Assembly: GCA_000824785.1 (NCBI GenBank)
Contig: CCNB01000012.1
Location: 674,206-738,205, forward strand
DNA from: Mesorhizobium plurifarium
Lineage (GTDB): Bacteria; Pseudomonadota; Alphaproteobacteria; Rhizobiales; Rhizobiaceae
Direction: 5' to 3'
DNA: 64,000 nt
Shown here: one piece after another, positions 19,137-28,068 of the stretch
How positions within the stretch are numbered: the first letter of the stretch is position 1
Layout: each line of letters begins with the position of its first letter
Translations under genes and position numbers: made by a program
The notes under the pieces: generated by a model
Seen by the model: the letters and a program-made list of their open reading frames with translations, nothing else
Database searches by the model: none
What the model was told of the DNA's origin: nothing

Positions 19137-20231
19137 CTAAAGCCACTTCTTCCATTTGAAGAACGCAATCAGACCGACCGCAACGATCGCCATGAACATG
19201 AGCGAGGCGGGATAGCCGTAATAGGCCTTCAGCTCGGGCATGTTCCAGGGCGAGCTTTCCGGATCGAAATTCATGCCCCAGACGCCGACCAGGAAGGTCA
19301 GCGGCATGAAGATCACCGAGACGATGGTCAGATAGGAAATGACGTCGTTGGTGCGGGCCTGAGTGAGAGAGACATGCATCTCGATCAGGCCGGTGAGCAT
19401 GTCGCGCTGGTTCTCGACCAGCTCGATCAGGCGCAGCGAATGATCGAGCGTGTCGTTGAAGAAGATCTTGGTCTCGGCCTTCACGAAGGGCACGTCATTG
19501 CGGATCAGCGTCGCCAGCGCGTCGCGCATCGGCCACAGAACGCCTTTCAGCACGTTGGCGTCGCGCCTCAGTCCATGCAGCTGGCGCATCTGATGCTTGT
19601 GCGGCTTGTTCAGCATCTCGTCCTCGATGCCGTCGACCAATTCGCTCGCCGCTTCGATTGGCGGGAAATAGCTGTCGACGATGGCATCGATCAGCGCATA
19701 GGCAAGATAGTCGGCGCCGCGCGAGCGCAGCCGGTTCGGCATCGCGGCCGCGATGCGCTTGCGCACCGGATCGAACGGATCGCCCTCGCGTTCCTGGAAC
19801 GTGACGACGAAATTGCCGCCGAAGAACAGCGCGATCTGCTCGTAGCGATGCGAGGTGACATCGTCGATCATGCGCATGACGACGAAGGCATGATCTTCGT
19901 AGAAATCCACCTTGGGCCGCTGGCCGGTATTGACGACGTCCTCCAACGCCAGCGGGTGGAGGTTGAAAATGCGGCCGATCTCCTCGATCAGCGGGATGTT
20001 GGCGAGCCCCGTGCAGTCCAGCCAGACGACAGGCCATTTCTCGCAATGAGTGTTGAGATCGTCGATCGAGGCATTGTCGATGGTTTCGTATTTCTGGGAC
20101 GAGATCAACGTCAGCCGAAGCTCGCTGCGCCGCGCCGCCGGATCGGCGATAAGCGTGCCGGGCGACGCCCCGACCGGAGGCCGACGGGTTCTCAGCGGCG
20201 CCCGCTTCTTGCCAGTGTCAGCCTTTGCCAT
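19137..20231 (-). CDS. corA: CorA-type magnesium/cobalt transporter
   Basis: CorA forms a pentameric inner-membrane channel for Mg2+ (also Co2+ or Ni2+). The 364-residue protein has a long cytoplasmic N-terminal domain and two C-terminal membrane helices; the selectivity motif GMN is present in VGVWGMNFDPES near residue 320, followed by the second helix and a lysine-rich end KWKKWL. It interrupts the usual truB-rpsO adjacency of this operon. An inverted copy of the AATTCC palindrome lies just upstream. Confidence 0.93.
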   Translation of the reverse strand: MAKADTGKKRAPLRTRRPPVGASPGTLIADPAARRSELRLTLISSQKYETIDNASIDDLNTHCEKWPVVWLDCTGLANIPLIEEIGRIFNLHPLALEDVVNTGQRPKVDFYEDHAFVVMRMIDDVTSHRYEQIALFFGGNFVVTFQEREGDPFDPVRKRIAAAMPNRLRSRGADYLAYALIDAIVDSYFPPIEAASELVDGIEDEMLNKPHKHQMRQLHGLRRDANVLKGVLWPMRDALATLIRNDVPFVKAETKIFFNDTLDHSLRLIELVENQRDMLTGLIEMHVSLTQARTNDVISYLTIVSVIFMPLTFLVGVWGMNFDPESSPWNMPELKAYYGYPASLMFMAIVAVGLIAFFKWKKWL

Positions 20232-20267
20232 GAGTTCTCTGGGCTCTCACGCTCAGCTGAAGATTAG

Positions 20268-20312
20268 AGCGATTCCAGGAGAAGTGTGCAGCGGTTTCCG
20301 TCCGGAATTGCA
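20268..20312. repeat. AATTCC palindromic repeat, inverted copy
   Basis: This element in the gap between truB and corA is the reverse complement of the repeats at 13117-13160 and 14837-14936: AGCGATTCCAGGAGAAGTG, then GCAGCGGTTTCCGTCCGGAATTGC. It shows the family occurs in both orientations. Confidence 0.75.
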
Positions 20313-20337
20313 CAAATAACGAAGACCTGTACCGGAA

Positions 20338-21297
20338 TCACCCGACAAAGACCCGCTTGGGCTTGAACATGCCTTGCTCGATGGCGCCGATGGCGACGAG
20401 CTTGCCACGCACGGTGGCGCAAGCCTCCTCGGCCTCGACCGGCGCATCGCGGCCGCGAATGATGACGGGATTGCCGAGGCGGATCTTCGTTGCCGCGTCG
20501 TCGCTGACGGCGACCTGCGGTAGGCAGTCGAGCGCCGCCGCCGTTTCGACCAGCAGCGCGTCGATGGTGCTGAAGTCGATCGGGGCCGCCGCTTCGTCCG
20601 GATTCGCTTCTGTCTTATCGCCAAAGCGGGCTGCTTCCAGCTCGGCCACCGTGACGAAATCCTGCGGCGTGAACGGCTCGACCTCGATGCGGCGCAATTC
20701 AGCGATATGGCCGAAGCAGCCGAGGTCGCGACCCATGTCGCGGGCCAGCGAGCGCACATAGGTGCCCTTGCCGCATTCGACCTCGAAGACGGTCTTGTCG
20801 GCACCATGCTCGATAATATCCAAACGGCCGATTTCAATTTCCCGCGCGGGTATCTCGACCGTCTCGCCGTCGCGGGCCAGGTCGTAGGCGCGCTCGCCGG
20901 CGATCTTGATGGCCGAGAATTGCGGTGGCGTCTGCATGATGACGCCGGTGTATTTCGGCAGCAGCGCTCTCACCTCGGCTTCGGCCGGGCGGCGGTTGCA
21001 GCTGTTGGTCACAGGGCCTTCGAGGTCGTCGGTCGAGCGCTCCTCGCCCCAGGCGACGGTGAAGCGGTAGACCTTGGCGCCGTCTTGCACGTAAGGAACG
21101 GTCTTGGTCGCCTCGCCGAGCGCGATCGGCAGCATGCCGGAGGCGAGCGGATCGAGCGTGCCGGCGTGACCGGCCTTCTCGGCCTGGAACAGCCATTTGA
21201 TCTTGGAGACGGCCTCGGTCGAGCCCATGCCCACCGGCTTGTCCAGCACCACCCAGCCGGAGACCGGCCGCCCCTTCTTCTTGCCGCGACGCGCCAC
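20338..21297 (-). CDS. truB: tRNA pseudouridine(55) synthase TruB
   Basis: TruB makes pseudouridine 55 in the T-loop of tRNAs. The protein is 319 residues from a GTG at 21297, which directly follows the rbfA TAG stop. The catalytic aspartate is in AGHAGTLDPLASGMLPI near residue 47, and GKGTYVRSLARDMGRDLG near 175 is the second conserved block. The C-terminal part resembles the short PUA-like domain of proteobacterial TruB. Confidence 0.96.
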   Translation of the reverse strand: MARRGKKKGRPVSGWVVLDKPVGMGSTEAVSKIKWLFQAEKAGHAGTLDPLASGMLPIALGEATKTVPYVQDGAKVYRFTVAWGEERSTDDLEGPVTNSCNRRPAEAEVRALLPKYTGVIMQTPPQFSAIKIAGERAYDLARDGETVEIPAREIEIGRLDIIEHGADKTVFEVECGKGTYVRSLARDMGRDLGCFGHIAELRRIEVEPFTPQDFVTVAELEAARFGDKTEANPDEAAAPIDFSTIDALLVETAAALDCLPQVAVSDDAATKIRLGNPVIIRGRDAPVEAEEACATVRGKLVAIGAIEQGMFKPKRVFVG

Positions 21298-21714
21298 CTA
21301 GCCCTCGTCCTTGTCGTTGTTCCTGCCGTCGCCGAGATCGCGCGCGACTTCGGGCGATTTCAGCAGTTCGTTGATCTTGGCGAAATTGTCGAAGGAGGTA
21401 TCGAGCCGGAAGCGGAACTCCGGCATGTACTTCATCTGCCTCAACGCGCCCGAAACACGGCCGCGGATGAATTTCGCATGCCTGTTGAGCGCCTCGACCA
21501 CGGCGTTGTCGTCGCCGGCGCCAAGCGGCGAGACGAAGGCGGTGGCGATCTTGAGGTCGGGCGACATGCGCACCTCGGAAACCGAGACGACGCTGTTCTC
21601 GATCACCGGATCGATGACCTCGCCGCGCTGCAAGGTCTCGGAAAGGGCGTGGCGCACCTGCTCGCCGACGCGCAGCATGCGCTGGGAGGGGCCTGATTGT
21701 GTCGAACGGGACAT
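21298..21714 (-). CDS. rbfA: Ribosome-binding factor A
   Basis: RbfA binds the 30S subunit near helix 1 and helps late maturation and cold adaptation. The KH-like fold is seen in RVGEQVRHALSETLQRGEV, SVSEVRMSPDLKIATAFVSPLG and MPEFRFRLDTSFDNFAKINELL. The start at 21714 (138 residues) has an AGGA ribosome binding site at normal distance; a longer start at 21762 adds 16 residues with no clear binding site. It ends in a charged tail and abuts truB. Confidence 0.93.
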   Translation of the reverse strand: MSRSTQSGPSQRMLRVGEQVRHALSETLQRGEVIDPVIENSVVSVSEVRMSPDLKIATAFVSPLGAGDDNAVVEALNRHAKFIRGRVSGALRQMKYMPEFRFRLDTSFDNFAKINELLKSPEVARDLGDGRNNDKDEG

Positions 21715-21784
21715 TTTCTTGGGTCCTGAAATCGTGGAGCGCGGGATGGGACCGCGCGACATGTCTCAAATGCACAAGGGGTAT

Positions 21785-21810
21785 GGGCGGCAGCCTTACG
21801 GCCGCCGCCC
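21785..21810 (-). promoter_or_regulatory. Stem-loop between infB and rbfA
   Basis: GGGCGGC (21785-21791) pairs with GCCGCCC (21804-21810) in the 123-bp infB-rbfA gap. There is no following T run on the minus strand, so it may be a processing or stability hairpin inside the operon rather than a terminator. Confidence 0.5.
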
Positions 21811-21837
21811 GTTTCATTCCGGCAAGTATACCTGAAT

Positions 21838-24414
21838 TTAGAGTGTCCTGCTCACCATCTCGACGCGGAAGCACTCGATGACGTCGCCGGCGCGCATGTC
21901 CTCGTAGTTCTGGAAGGCCATGCCGCATTCCTGGCCGGCCGGCACTTCCGAAACCTCATCCTTGAAGCGCTTGAGCGTCTTCAGCGTGCCTTCGTGGACG
22001 ACGACGTTGTCGCGGATCAGGCGCACGCCCGCACCACGCTCGACCTTGCCTTCGGTGACGCGGCAGCCGGCGATCTTGCCGACCTTCGAGATGTCGAAGA
22101 TCTCGAGGATCTCGGCATTGCCGATGAAGGTCTCGCGCCGTTCCGGCGAAAGCATGCCCGAAAGGGCCGCCTTCACGTCATCGACGAGGTTGTAGATGAT
22201 CGAGTAGTAGCGGATCTCGATGCCCGCGGCGGTCGCCGCGGTGCGCGCCTGCGCGTTGGCGCGGACGTTGAAGCCGATGATCGCCGCTCCGGACGTCTCG
22301 GCCAGCGAAACGTCGCTTTCGGTGATGCCGCCGGCGCCCGAATGGACGATGCGCACCCTGACCTCGTCATTGCCGAGCTTTTCAAGGGCGGCATTGATCG
22401 CCTCGATCGAGCCCTGCACGTCGCCCTTGATGACCAGCGGGAATTCTTTCAGCCCGCTCGTCTGCAACTGCGACATCATCTGCTCGAGCGAGCCGCGCTG
22501 GCCGGCATGCCTGGCCACCGCCTTGTCGCGGGCCAGGCGCTGACGGTATTCGGTGATCTCGCGGGCGCGCGCCTCGTTGTTGACGACGGCGAAGCGGTCG
22601 CCCGCCTGGGGCGTGCCCTGGAGGCCAAGCACCTCGACCGGCATCGCCGGCGGCGCTTCCGGCACATGCTCGCCGCGATCATTGACGAGCGCACGCACAC
22701 GGCCCCACTCGTTGCCGGCGACGATGATGTCGCCCGGCATCAGCGTGCCGGTCTGCACCAGCACGGTGGCGACGGGGCCACGGCCCTTGTCCAACTGCGC
22801 CTCGATGACCGCGCCTTCGGCGGTGCGGTCCGGGTTGGCTTTGAGGTCGAGGACTTCGGCCTGCAGCAGGATCGCTTCCAAGAGCTTGTCGAGGTTGGTG
22901 CCCTTGGTCGCCGAAACCTCGACGTCCAGCACCTCGCCGCCCATCGATTCCACGAACACTTCGTGGCGCAGCAGCTCGGTCCGTACCTTCTGCGGGTCGG
23001 CGTCGCGCTTGTCGATCTTGTTGATCGCCACGATGATCGGCACGCTGGCCGCCTTGGCATGATTGATCGATTCGATCGTCTGCGGCATGACGCTGTCGTC
23101 GGCCGCCACCACCAGCACCGCGATGTCGGTGACCTGGGCGCCGCGGGCGCGCATGGCCGTGAAGGCGGCGTGGCCGGGCGTGTCGATGAAGGTGATCTTC
23201 TGACCGTTCTTCTCGATCTGGTAGGCGCCGATATGCTGGGTGATGCCGCCGGCCTCGCCGGAGACGACATTGGCGTTGCGGATGGCGTCGAGCAGCGAGG
23301 TCTTGCCGTGGTCGACATGGCCCATGATGGTCACGACCGGCGGACGCGAGACAAGGTCTTCCGGGCGGTCGGCGATGTTGAACAGCCCTTCCTCGATGTC
23401 GGACTCGGCGACGCGGCGGACGGTGTGGCCGAATTCGGAAGCCACCAGCTCGGCCGTGTCGGCGTCGATGACGTCGCCCGGCTTCAGGATCTGGCCCTGC
23501 TTCATGAAGAACTTGACCACGTCCACGGCGCGCTCGGACATGCGCTGCGCCAATTCCTGGATGGTGATGGTTTCGGGCAGGATCACTTCGCGCATGACTT
23601 TCTCGCGCGGCTCATTGTGCAGCGCGCGTTTGAATTTTTCCTGGCGGCGACGCATCGACGACAGCGAGCGGCCCCGCGCGTCGTCATCCGACAGCGCCGA
23701 GTTCAGCGTCAGCTTGCCGCGGCGGCGATCTTCCTCGCCCTTGGTCGGCTTGGCCGGGCGAGCCACTTCGGGCGTCGCAAGACGGCGCGGCGGCGCGCTG
23801 GCTCCAGCACCGGCACCCGTGCGCCTCGGCTTTGCCTCTTCCTCGTCATCGGCCGTCGCGACGTCGGCAGCCTGCGGCGCGCGCCGGCGAGCCTCTTCCT
23901 CGGCACGGCGCCGCGACTCGGCCTCGGCCTGCAAGCGCGCTTCCTCCTCGGCCTGACGGCGCGCGGATTCGTCACGCTCGCGCTTGCGGCGTTCCTCTTC
24001 CTCGGCGCGGCGCTTGGCATCTTCCTGAGCGCGAAGGCGATCCTCGGCCTCGCGGGCCTTGGAGCCTTCCAGCGCCCTGCGGCGCGCTTCCATCTCGCCG
24101 CGCGAGAGTTCGTTCAGAACCATGCCGGAACGCTCCGGCTGCGGGGGCGGCGCCTTGGGCGCTTCCTGCACGGCAGGCGCGGCGGCGACAGGAGCGGCGG
24201 GCTTCGGCGTGAAGACAGACGGCGCCGCCGGCTCCGGCTTGTCGCCCGGCAGCGAGAACTTGCGCTTCTTGGTCTCCACGACGACCGACTTGGTGCGGCC
24301 GTGCGAGAAATTCTGGCGCACGGTGCCCTGCTCGAGGCCGGGGCGCTTCAGCGTCAAGGTCTTCTTCGGCGTAACGCTCAACGTCTTGTCGTCGCCCGAT
24401 TTCGTATCGCTCAT
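21838..24414 (-). CDS. infB: Translation initiation factor IF-2
   Basis: IF-2 is the GTPase that brings initiator tRNA to the 30S subunit and promotes subunit joining. The protein has 858 residues. The first third is a low-complexity Ala/Glu/Arg region with a long predicted coiled coil (repeats of EARRRAEEE type, about residues 100-175), the variable part of IF-2. The GTPase domain has GHVDHGKTSLLD near 365, DTPGHAAFTAMRARG and NKIDK. The C-terminal domains end in ECFRVEMVSRTL. It overlaps the YlxR/L7Ae gene by 4 bp. Confidence 0.97.
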   Translation of the reverse strand: MSDTKSGDDKTLSVTPKKTLTLKRPGLEQGTVRQNFSHGRTKSVVVETKKRKFSLPGDKPEPAAPSVFTPKPAAPVAAAPAVQEAPKAPPPQPERSGMVLNELSRGEMEARRRALEGSKAREAEDRLRAQEDAKRRAEEEERRKRERDESARRQAEEEARLQAEAESRRRAEEEARRRAPQAADVATADDEEEAKPRRTGAGAGASAPPRRLATPEVARPAKPTKGEEDRRRGKLTLNSALSDDDARGRSLSSMRRRQEKFKRALHNEPREKVMREVILPETITIQELAQRMSERAVDVVKFFMKQGQILKPGDVIDADTAELVASEFGHTVRRVAESDIEEGLFNIADRPEDLVSRPPVVTIMGHVDHGKTSLLDAIRNANVVSGEAGGITQHIGAYQIEKNGQKITFIDTPGHAAFTAMRARGAQVTDIAVLVVAADDSVMPQTIESINHAKAASVPIIVAINKIDKRDADPQKVRTELLRHEVFVESMGGEVLDVEVSATKGTNLDKLLEAILLQAEVLDLKANPDRTAEGAVIEAQLDKGRGPVATVLVQTGTLMPGDIIVAGNEWGRVRALVNDRGEHVPEAPPAMPVEVLGLQGTPQAGDRFAVVNNEARAREITEYRQRLARDKAVARHAGQRGSLEQMMSQLQTSGLKEFPLVIKGDVQGSIEAINAALEKLGNDEVRVRIVHSGAGGITESDVSLAETSGAAIIGFNVRANAQARTAATAAGIEIRYYSIIYNLVDDVKAALSGMLSPERRETFIGNAEILEIFDISKVGKIAGCRVTEGKVERGAGVRLIRDNVVVHEGTLKTLKRFKDEVSEVPAGQECGMAFQNYEDMRAGDVIECFRVEMVSRTL

Positions 24415-25070
24415 TCCATATCCTCTGCGGCATCATCTTCGTCAGCAACGGCCGCAAGCATTGCCAGATCGTTCGGGGTACCGCCCCGATATCGGTCGAG
24501 CGCAACAACGCGCTTCTCAACCGCCAGTCCCGCGTCCTGCGCGAGGACGGCAGCATGTATCACATTTGTACCCCCCAATGCCAAGCTCAACTCGGCCTCA
24601 GGGAAAAGTTTGTAGGCAAGGATGGCGGGGCCACCGAGATGGACGGTCGCCCGCCGCGCCTGACTGATCTTGCGGACGCCATCGTCCGAAGCCTCGGTCG
24701 CATGCAGCACAAGCAGCGCCTGCCCGTCGCGCACCGCGGTCTCGACCTTGGCGGCGCCAAGAACGACGGCGCCGGCCTTGCGAGCAAGGCCAAGCATACC
24801 CAGAGCGTATCTGGAAAGCAGCCCGTCGACCATGTCGCCAATGTCGGCCGGAACGGTCACCTGTGCCTTGAAAGCACGGGCAAACAGGTTCTTCGCCGCT
24901 GCCTTCTCGATATGTAGGCGATCGGCGGTGACCCAGCAACCGCGGCCAGGCAGATTTCTCTTGATGTCCGGAACGACGGCCGAATCCGGGCCGACGACGA
25001 AGCGGATCAGTTCATCCGCTTCGGCCTGCCTGCGCGTAACGATGCAAGTGCGATCGTTCATCTCGTCCAC
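24411..25070 (-). CDS. YlxR-L7Ae fusion RNA-binding protein
   Basis: The 219-residue protein joins two small nucleic-acid-binding modules that are separate genes (ylxR and ylxQ) in Bacillus. The N-terminal YlxR domain shows RTCIVTRRQ near residue 6 and PGRGCWVTADR near 41; the C-terminal half has the L7Ae/L30e-like fold (MLGLARKAGAVVLGAAKVETAVRDGQALLVLHATEASDDGVRK near 92-134). The 4-bp overlap with infB and position after nusA suggest a role in transcription-translation coupling or RNase P/ribosome binding. The precise function is unproven. Confidence 0.88.
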   Translation of the reverse strand: MDEMNDRTCIVTRRQAEADELIRFVVGPDSAVVPDIKRNLPGRGCWVTADRLHIEKAAAKNLFARAFKAQVTVPADIGDMVDGLLSRYALGMLGLARKAGAVVLGAAKVETAVRDGQALLVLHATEASDDGVRKISQARRATVHLGGPAILAYKLFPEAELSLALGGTNVIHAAVLAQDAGLAVEKRVVALDRYRGGTPNDLAMLAAVADEDDAAEDME

Positions 25071-25093
25071 GGGCTTTGCGATTGGTGGTCACC

Positions 25094-26689
25094 TCACGCA
25101 CCGACGGTTTCGTCGGCCGCGGCCTCTTCGGCGGCGAGTTCTTCCTCGGTGATCCAGCCGGCCAGCTTGCGGGCGGCAAGCACCATCTGCTCGGCCTCGG
25201 CGCGCGAGACGCCGTGGCTGGCGAGCACGCCCGGATAGACCTTGGTCTCGCCGTCCTTGCGCTCTTTCCAGCCGATCAGGTCGTCCGCGGCATAACCGGC
25301 GAAGTCCTCGATGGTCTTCACGCCGTCCTCGCCGAGCGTCACCATCATGGCGGTGGTGATGCCGGGAATCTCGCGCAGCTCGTCCTTGACGCCCAGCGCC
25401 TTGCGCTTTTCGTCATGCTCGGCCTCAATCTTTTCCAGGTATTCGCGGGCGCGGGTCTGGATTTCCGAGGCGGTGTCCTCGTCAAAGCCATCGATCGAGG
25501 AGATTTCGTCCGAGTCGACATAGGCGACTTCCTCGACGCTGGTGAAGCCTTCGGAGGCGAGCACCTGGCCGACCATCTCGTCGACGTCGAGAGCTTCCAT
25601 GAAAAGCGCCGAACGCTCGACGAATTCCTTCTGCCGACGCTCGCTCTCCTCCTGCTCGGTCAGGATGTCGATATCCCAGCCGGTGAGTTGCGAGGCGAGG
25701 CGCACGTTCTGACCGCGGCGGCCGATGGCCAGCGACAGCTGGTCGTCCGGCACCACCACCTCGATGCGCTCGGCGTCCTCGTCGAGCACCACCTTGGCGA
25801 CCTCGGCAGGCTGCAGCGCGTTGACGATGAAGGAAGCGGCCGAAGGCGACCACGGAATGATGTCGATCTTCTCGCCCTGCAACTCGCCGACCACCGCCTG
25901 GACGCGGCTGCCGCGCATGCCGACGCAGGCGCCGACCGGATCGATCGAGCTGTCGCGCGAGATGACGGCGATCTTGGCGCGCGAGCCCGGATCGCGGGCG
26001 ACCGATTTGATCTCGATGATGCCGTCGTAGATTTCCGGCACTTCCATGGTGAAGAGCTTGGCCATGAACTGCGGATGGGTGCGCGACAGGAAGATCTGCG
26101 GCCCGCGCTGCTCGCGGCGCACGTCATAGACATAGGCCCGCACGCGGTCGCCATATTTGTAGTTCTCGCGCGGGATCAGCTCGTCGCGGCGGATGATCGC
26201 CTCGCCACGGCCGAGATCGACGATGACGTTGCCGTATTCGACGCGCTTGACGGTGCCGTTGACGATCTCGCCGATGCGGTCCTTGTATTCGTCATACTGG
26301 CGATCGCGCTCGGCCTCGCGCACCTTCTGAACGATGACCTGCTTGGCCGACTGGGCGGCGATGCGGCCGAAATCCATGGGCGGCAGCTGCTCGGCGATGA
26401 AGTCGCCGATCTGGGCGTCGGGATTGCGCTCGCGCGCCGAGGAAAGCGCGATCTGCGTCGCGTAGTCCTCGACCTTCTCGACCACTTCCATCAGCCGCTG
26501 CAGCTTCATCTCGCCGGTGTTCGGGTTGATGTCGGCGCGGATGTTGGTCTCCTGGCCATAGCGGGAGCGCGCCGCCTTCTGGATCGCATCGGCCATGGCG
26601 GCGATGACGATCTGCTTGTCGATCGACTTTTCACGCGCGACCGCGTCGGCGATCTGCAGCAGTTCAAGCCTGTTGGCGCTTACAACCAT
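25094..26689 (-). CDS. nusA: Transcription termination/antitermination factor NusA
   Basis: NusA binds RNA polymerase and modulates pausing, termination and antitermination. The 531-residue protein has the N-terminal polymerase-binding domain (about 1-125), S1 (NGTVKRVEYGNVIVDLGRGEAIIRRDELIP), two KH domains (DPVGACVGMRGSRVQAVVGEL and AIGRRGQNVRLASQLTG) and a C-terminal region with helix-hairpin-helix-like acidic repeats (LREIPGITTAMMVTLGEDGVKTIEDFAG). It ends in a run of Glu and Ala. It follows rimP by 46 nt. Confidence 0.97.
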   Translation of the reverse strand: MVVSANRLELLQIADAVAREKSIDKQIVIAAMADAIQKAARSRYGQETNIRADINPNTGEMKLQRLMEVVEKVEDYATQIALSSARERNPDAQIGDFIAEQLPPMDFGRIAAQSAKQVIVQKVREAERDRQYDEYKDRIGEIVNGTVKRVEYGNVIVDLGRGEAIIRRDELIPRENYKYGDRVRAYVYDVRREQRGPQIFLSRTHPQFMAKLFTMEVPEIYDGIIEIKSVARDPGSRAKIAVISRDSSIDPVGACVGMRGSRVQAVVGELQGEKIDIIPWSPSAASFIVNALQPAEVAKVVLDEDAERIEVVVPDDQLSLAIGRRGQNVRLASQLTGWDIDILTEQEESERRQKEFVERSALFMEALDVDEMVGQVLASEGFTSVEEVAYVDSDEISSIDGFDEDTASEIQTRAREYLEKIEAEHDEKRKALGVKDELREIPGITTAMMVTLGEDGVKTIEDFAGYAADDLIGWKERKDGETKVYPGVLASHGVSRAEAEQMVLAARKLAGWITEEELAAEEAAADETVGA

Positions 26690-26735
26690 TGTCTTTCTCC
26701 CGATTTCGCGCCGGGCGCACGGCCCGGCTACTCAA

Positions 26736-27368
26736 TCAACTTTCCTGTTCGGTTTCGTTTTCTTCGTCCGCGCCGGCGTCTTGCGCTTCGCCGCGGCGTT
26801 TCCTGGCTTCCTTGCGCGCCCGGTTGTCCTTCGACAGGGCATCGCGGATGAGATCGTCGGTCAGCACCAGCCGGGCCTCCGCGATCGCGTCGTAAGGCAC
26901 GCGCACCGTCGGCTCCTCGCCATAGGCCGCCTTGTCGCGCTCGATAAGGATGCCGTCGGCGTCAGCCTCGGCGATCTTGCCCTTGAAGCGCTTGCGGTCA
27001 CTGACAAGGACCGACGTCTCGAGCTTGACCAGATGGCCGGTCCAGGTGGTGAAATCCGACTTGCGCACCAGCGGCCGGTCGATACCGGGCGAGGACACTT
27101 CGAGATGATACGCCTTTTCGATCGGATCCTCGACATCGAGCGCCGGCGACACCGCGCGGCTGACCTCTTCGCAATCCTCGACGGTCATCGTGCCGTCCTC
27201 GCGCTCGGCCATAATCTGCAGAGTCAACCCGTTCTGGCCGGTCAACTGCACCCGCACGAGACGGAAGCCGATGGCCTTGAGCACCGGCTGCACGATCAGC
27301 GCAATGCGCGCATCGATGCCGCTTTCGCGGATGATACGGTCGTCGGCCTCGCTTGCCGCTGCAGTCAT
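26736..27368 (-). CDS. rimP: Ribosome maturation factor RimP
   Basis: RimP assists 30S subunit assembly. The start at 27368 follows an AGGGA ribosome binding site and gives 210 residues beginning MTAAASEADDRIIRESG. Recognisable parts are ALIVQPVLKAIGFRLVRVQLTGQNGLTLQIMAE and the conserved DCEEVSRAVSPALDVEDPIEKAYHLEVSSPGIDRPL. A charged C-terminal tail rich in Arg, Lys and Glu is longer than in E. coli. The open frame continues to 27455 but would read through a terminator hairpin, so that start is unlikely. Confidence 0.94.
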   Translation of the reverse strand: MTAAASEADDRIIRESGIDARIALIVQPVLKAIGFRLVRVQLTGQNGLTLQIMAEREDGTMTVEDCEEVSRAVSPALDVEDPIEKAYHLEVSSPGIDRPLVRKSDFTTWTGHLVKLETSVLVSDRKRFKGKIAEADADGILIERDKAAYGEEPTVRVPYDAIAEARLVLTDDLIRDALSKDNRARKEARKRRGEAQDAGADEENETEQES

Positions 27369-27406
27369 CGAATCCCTGTCGCTTTTTGGCTTCCGGCCGG
27401 CAGGTA

Positions 27407-27440
27407 ACAAAAAAGAGCGGGACCGGGTGGACCCACTCTT
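27407..27440 (-). terminator. Intrinsic terminator directly upstream of rimP
   Basis: On the minus strand a 9-bp stem (27440-27432 with 27421-27413, one G-U pair, 10-nt loop) is followed by TTTTTTGTT. It ends only about 39 nt before the rimP start. It could terminate the toxin-antitoxin or trmB transcript, but because almost no room is left for a rimP promoter downstream it may also attenuate the rimP-nusA-infB operon. Confidence 0.75.
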
Positions 27441-27521
27441 CGTCATACCGACCAAGAATTTGAGGCTGATATAGACGATTGCCGCCGGCGTTTCAAGCCT
27501 TCAGGCACAGGCTAGCGGTGT

Positions 27522-27809
27522 CTACAGCTGGCGTGGCCATCGCTGGGCTGCATGCGCCACCGTGAGTATCGCGATCTCGTCGCCGACAACACGGTAGGGA
27601 ATTATGTACGGGATGTCAGCCAAGACCAGCTCTCGTGTCCCTTTCACCCGCCCGACGCGGCCCATTGCCGGATGTTCGGCAAGATTGTCCACGGCAGAAA
27701 CAATGCGGGCAACGACCCGTGCCGCGGCTGTTGGATTGTCTTTTTCGATGAAAGCGCCAATCTGGTCGAGACGGCGCACGGCGCGCTCTGTCCAGCGAAT
27801 CCGCTTCAT
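27522..27809 (-). CDS. RelE/ParE-family toxin
   Basis: A 95-residue protein with the compact ParE/RelE fold: WTERAVRRLDQIGAFIEKDNPTAAARVVARI at the N-terminus, HPAMGRVGRVKGTRELV in the middle and the C-terminal IPYRVVGDEIAILTVAHAAQRWP. ParE-type toxins poison DNA gyrase, RelE-type cleave messenger RNA; the sequence alone does not decide between them. It overlaps the antitoxin gene by 4 bp, the usual arrangement. Confidence 0.9.
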   Translation of the reverse strand: MKRIRWTERAVRRLDQIGAFIEKDNPTAAARVVARIVSAVDNLAEHPAMGRVGRVKGTRELVLADIPYIIPYRVVGDEIAILTVAHAAQRWPRQL

Positions 27810-28051
27810 CGCCCGGAGGCCGGTTTCACGTATTTCGCTATGACGCCGGCCAGATCCTTCTCACTTGCAAATTCCCCCCGATCGGCTTCCTCGAGGCCTG
27901 CCTCGATCTCGGCAAGTTGCCATTCTTCCCTGGCGACATAGTCTTCGATCGCTTGGGCCGCGACGTAGGAACGAGATCGATCAACCTTCTCCGCCAGTTG
28001 ATCGAGCTTGGCCACGGTCTCATCGGGAAGTCGTACGGTGAAGGCGCTCAT
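27806..28051 (-). CDS. Ribbon-helix-helix antitoxin
   Basis: An 81-residue antitoxin with a MetJ/Arc/CopG N-terminus: the beta strand SAFTVRLPDETVAKLDQLAEK and the helix RSRSYVAAQAIEDYVAREE bind operator DNA as a dimer, and the acidic C-terminal part (AEIEAGLEEADRGEFAS) should wrap the toxin. The start at 28051 leaves out a 19-residue upstream extension that lacks the RHH pattern. It is inserted between trmB and rimP, genes otherwise adjacent in this conserved block. Confidence 0.9.
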   Translation of the reverse strand: MSAFTVRLPDETVAKLDQLAEKVDRSRSYVAAQAIEDYVAREEWQLAEIEAGLEEADRGEFASEKDLAGVIAKYVKPASGR

Positions 28052-28068
28052 AATCCTGTCTCCGCTTT

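Noticed and set aside
21994..24615. 873-codon open frame on the plus strand opposite infB
   Set aside because: It is an antisense shadow of a high-GC gene: His/Asp/Arg-rich composition with no domain, and infB on the other strand is unmistakable.
27369..27455. Longer RimP start at 27455
   Set aside because: The added residues are encoded across an intrinsic terminator and are not conserved in type.
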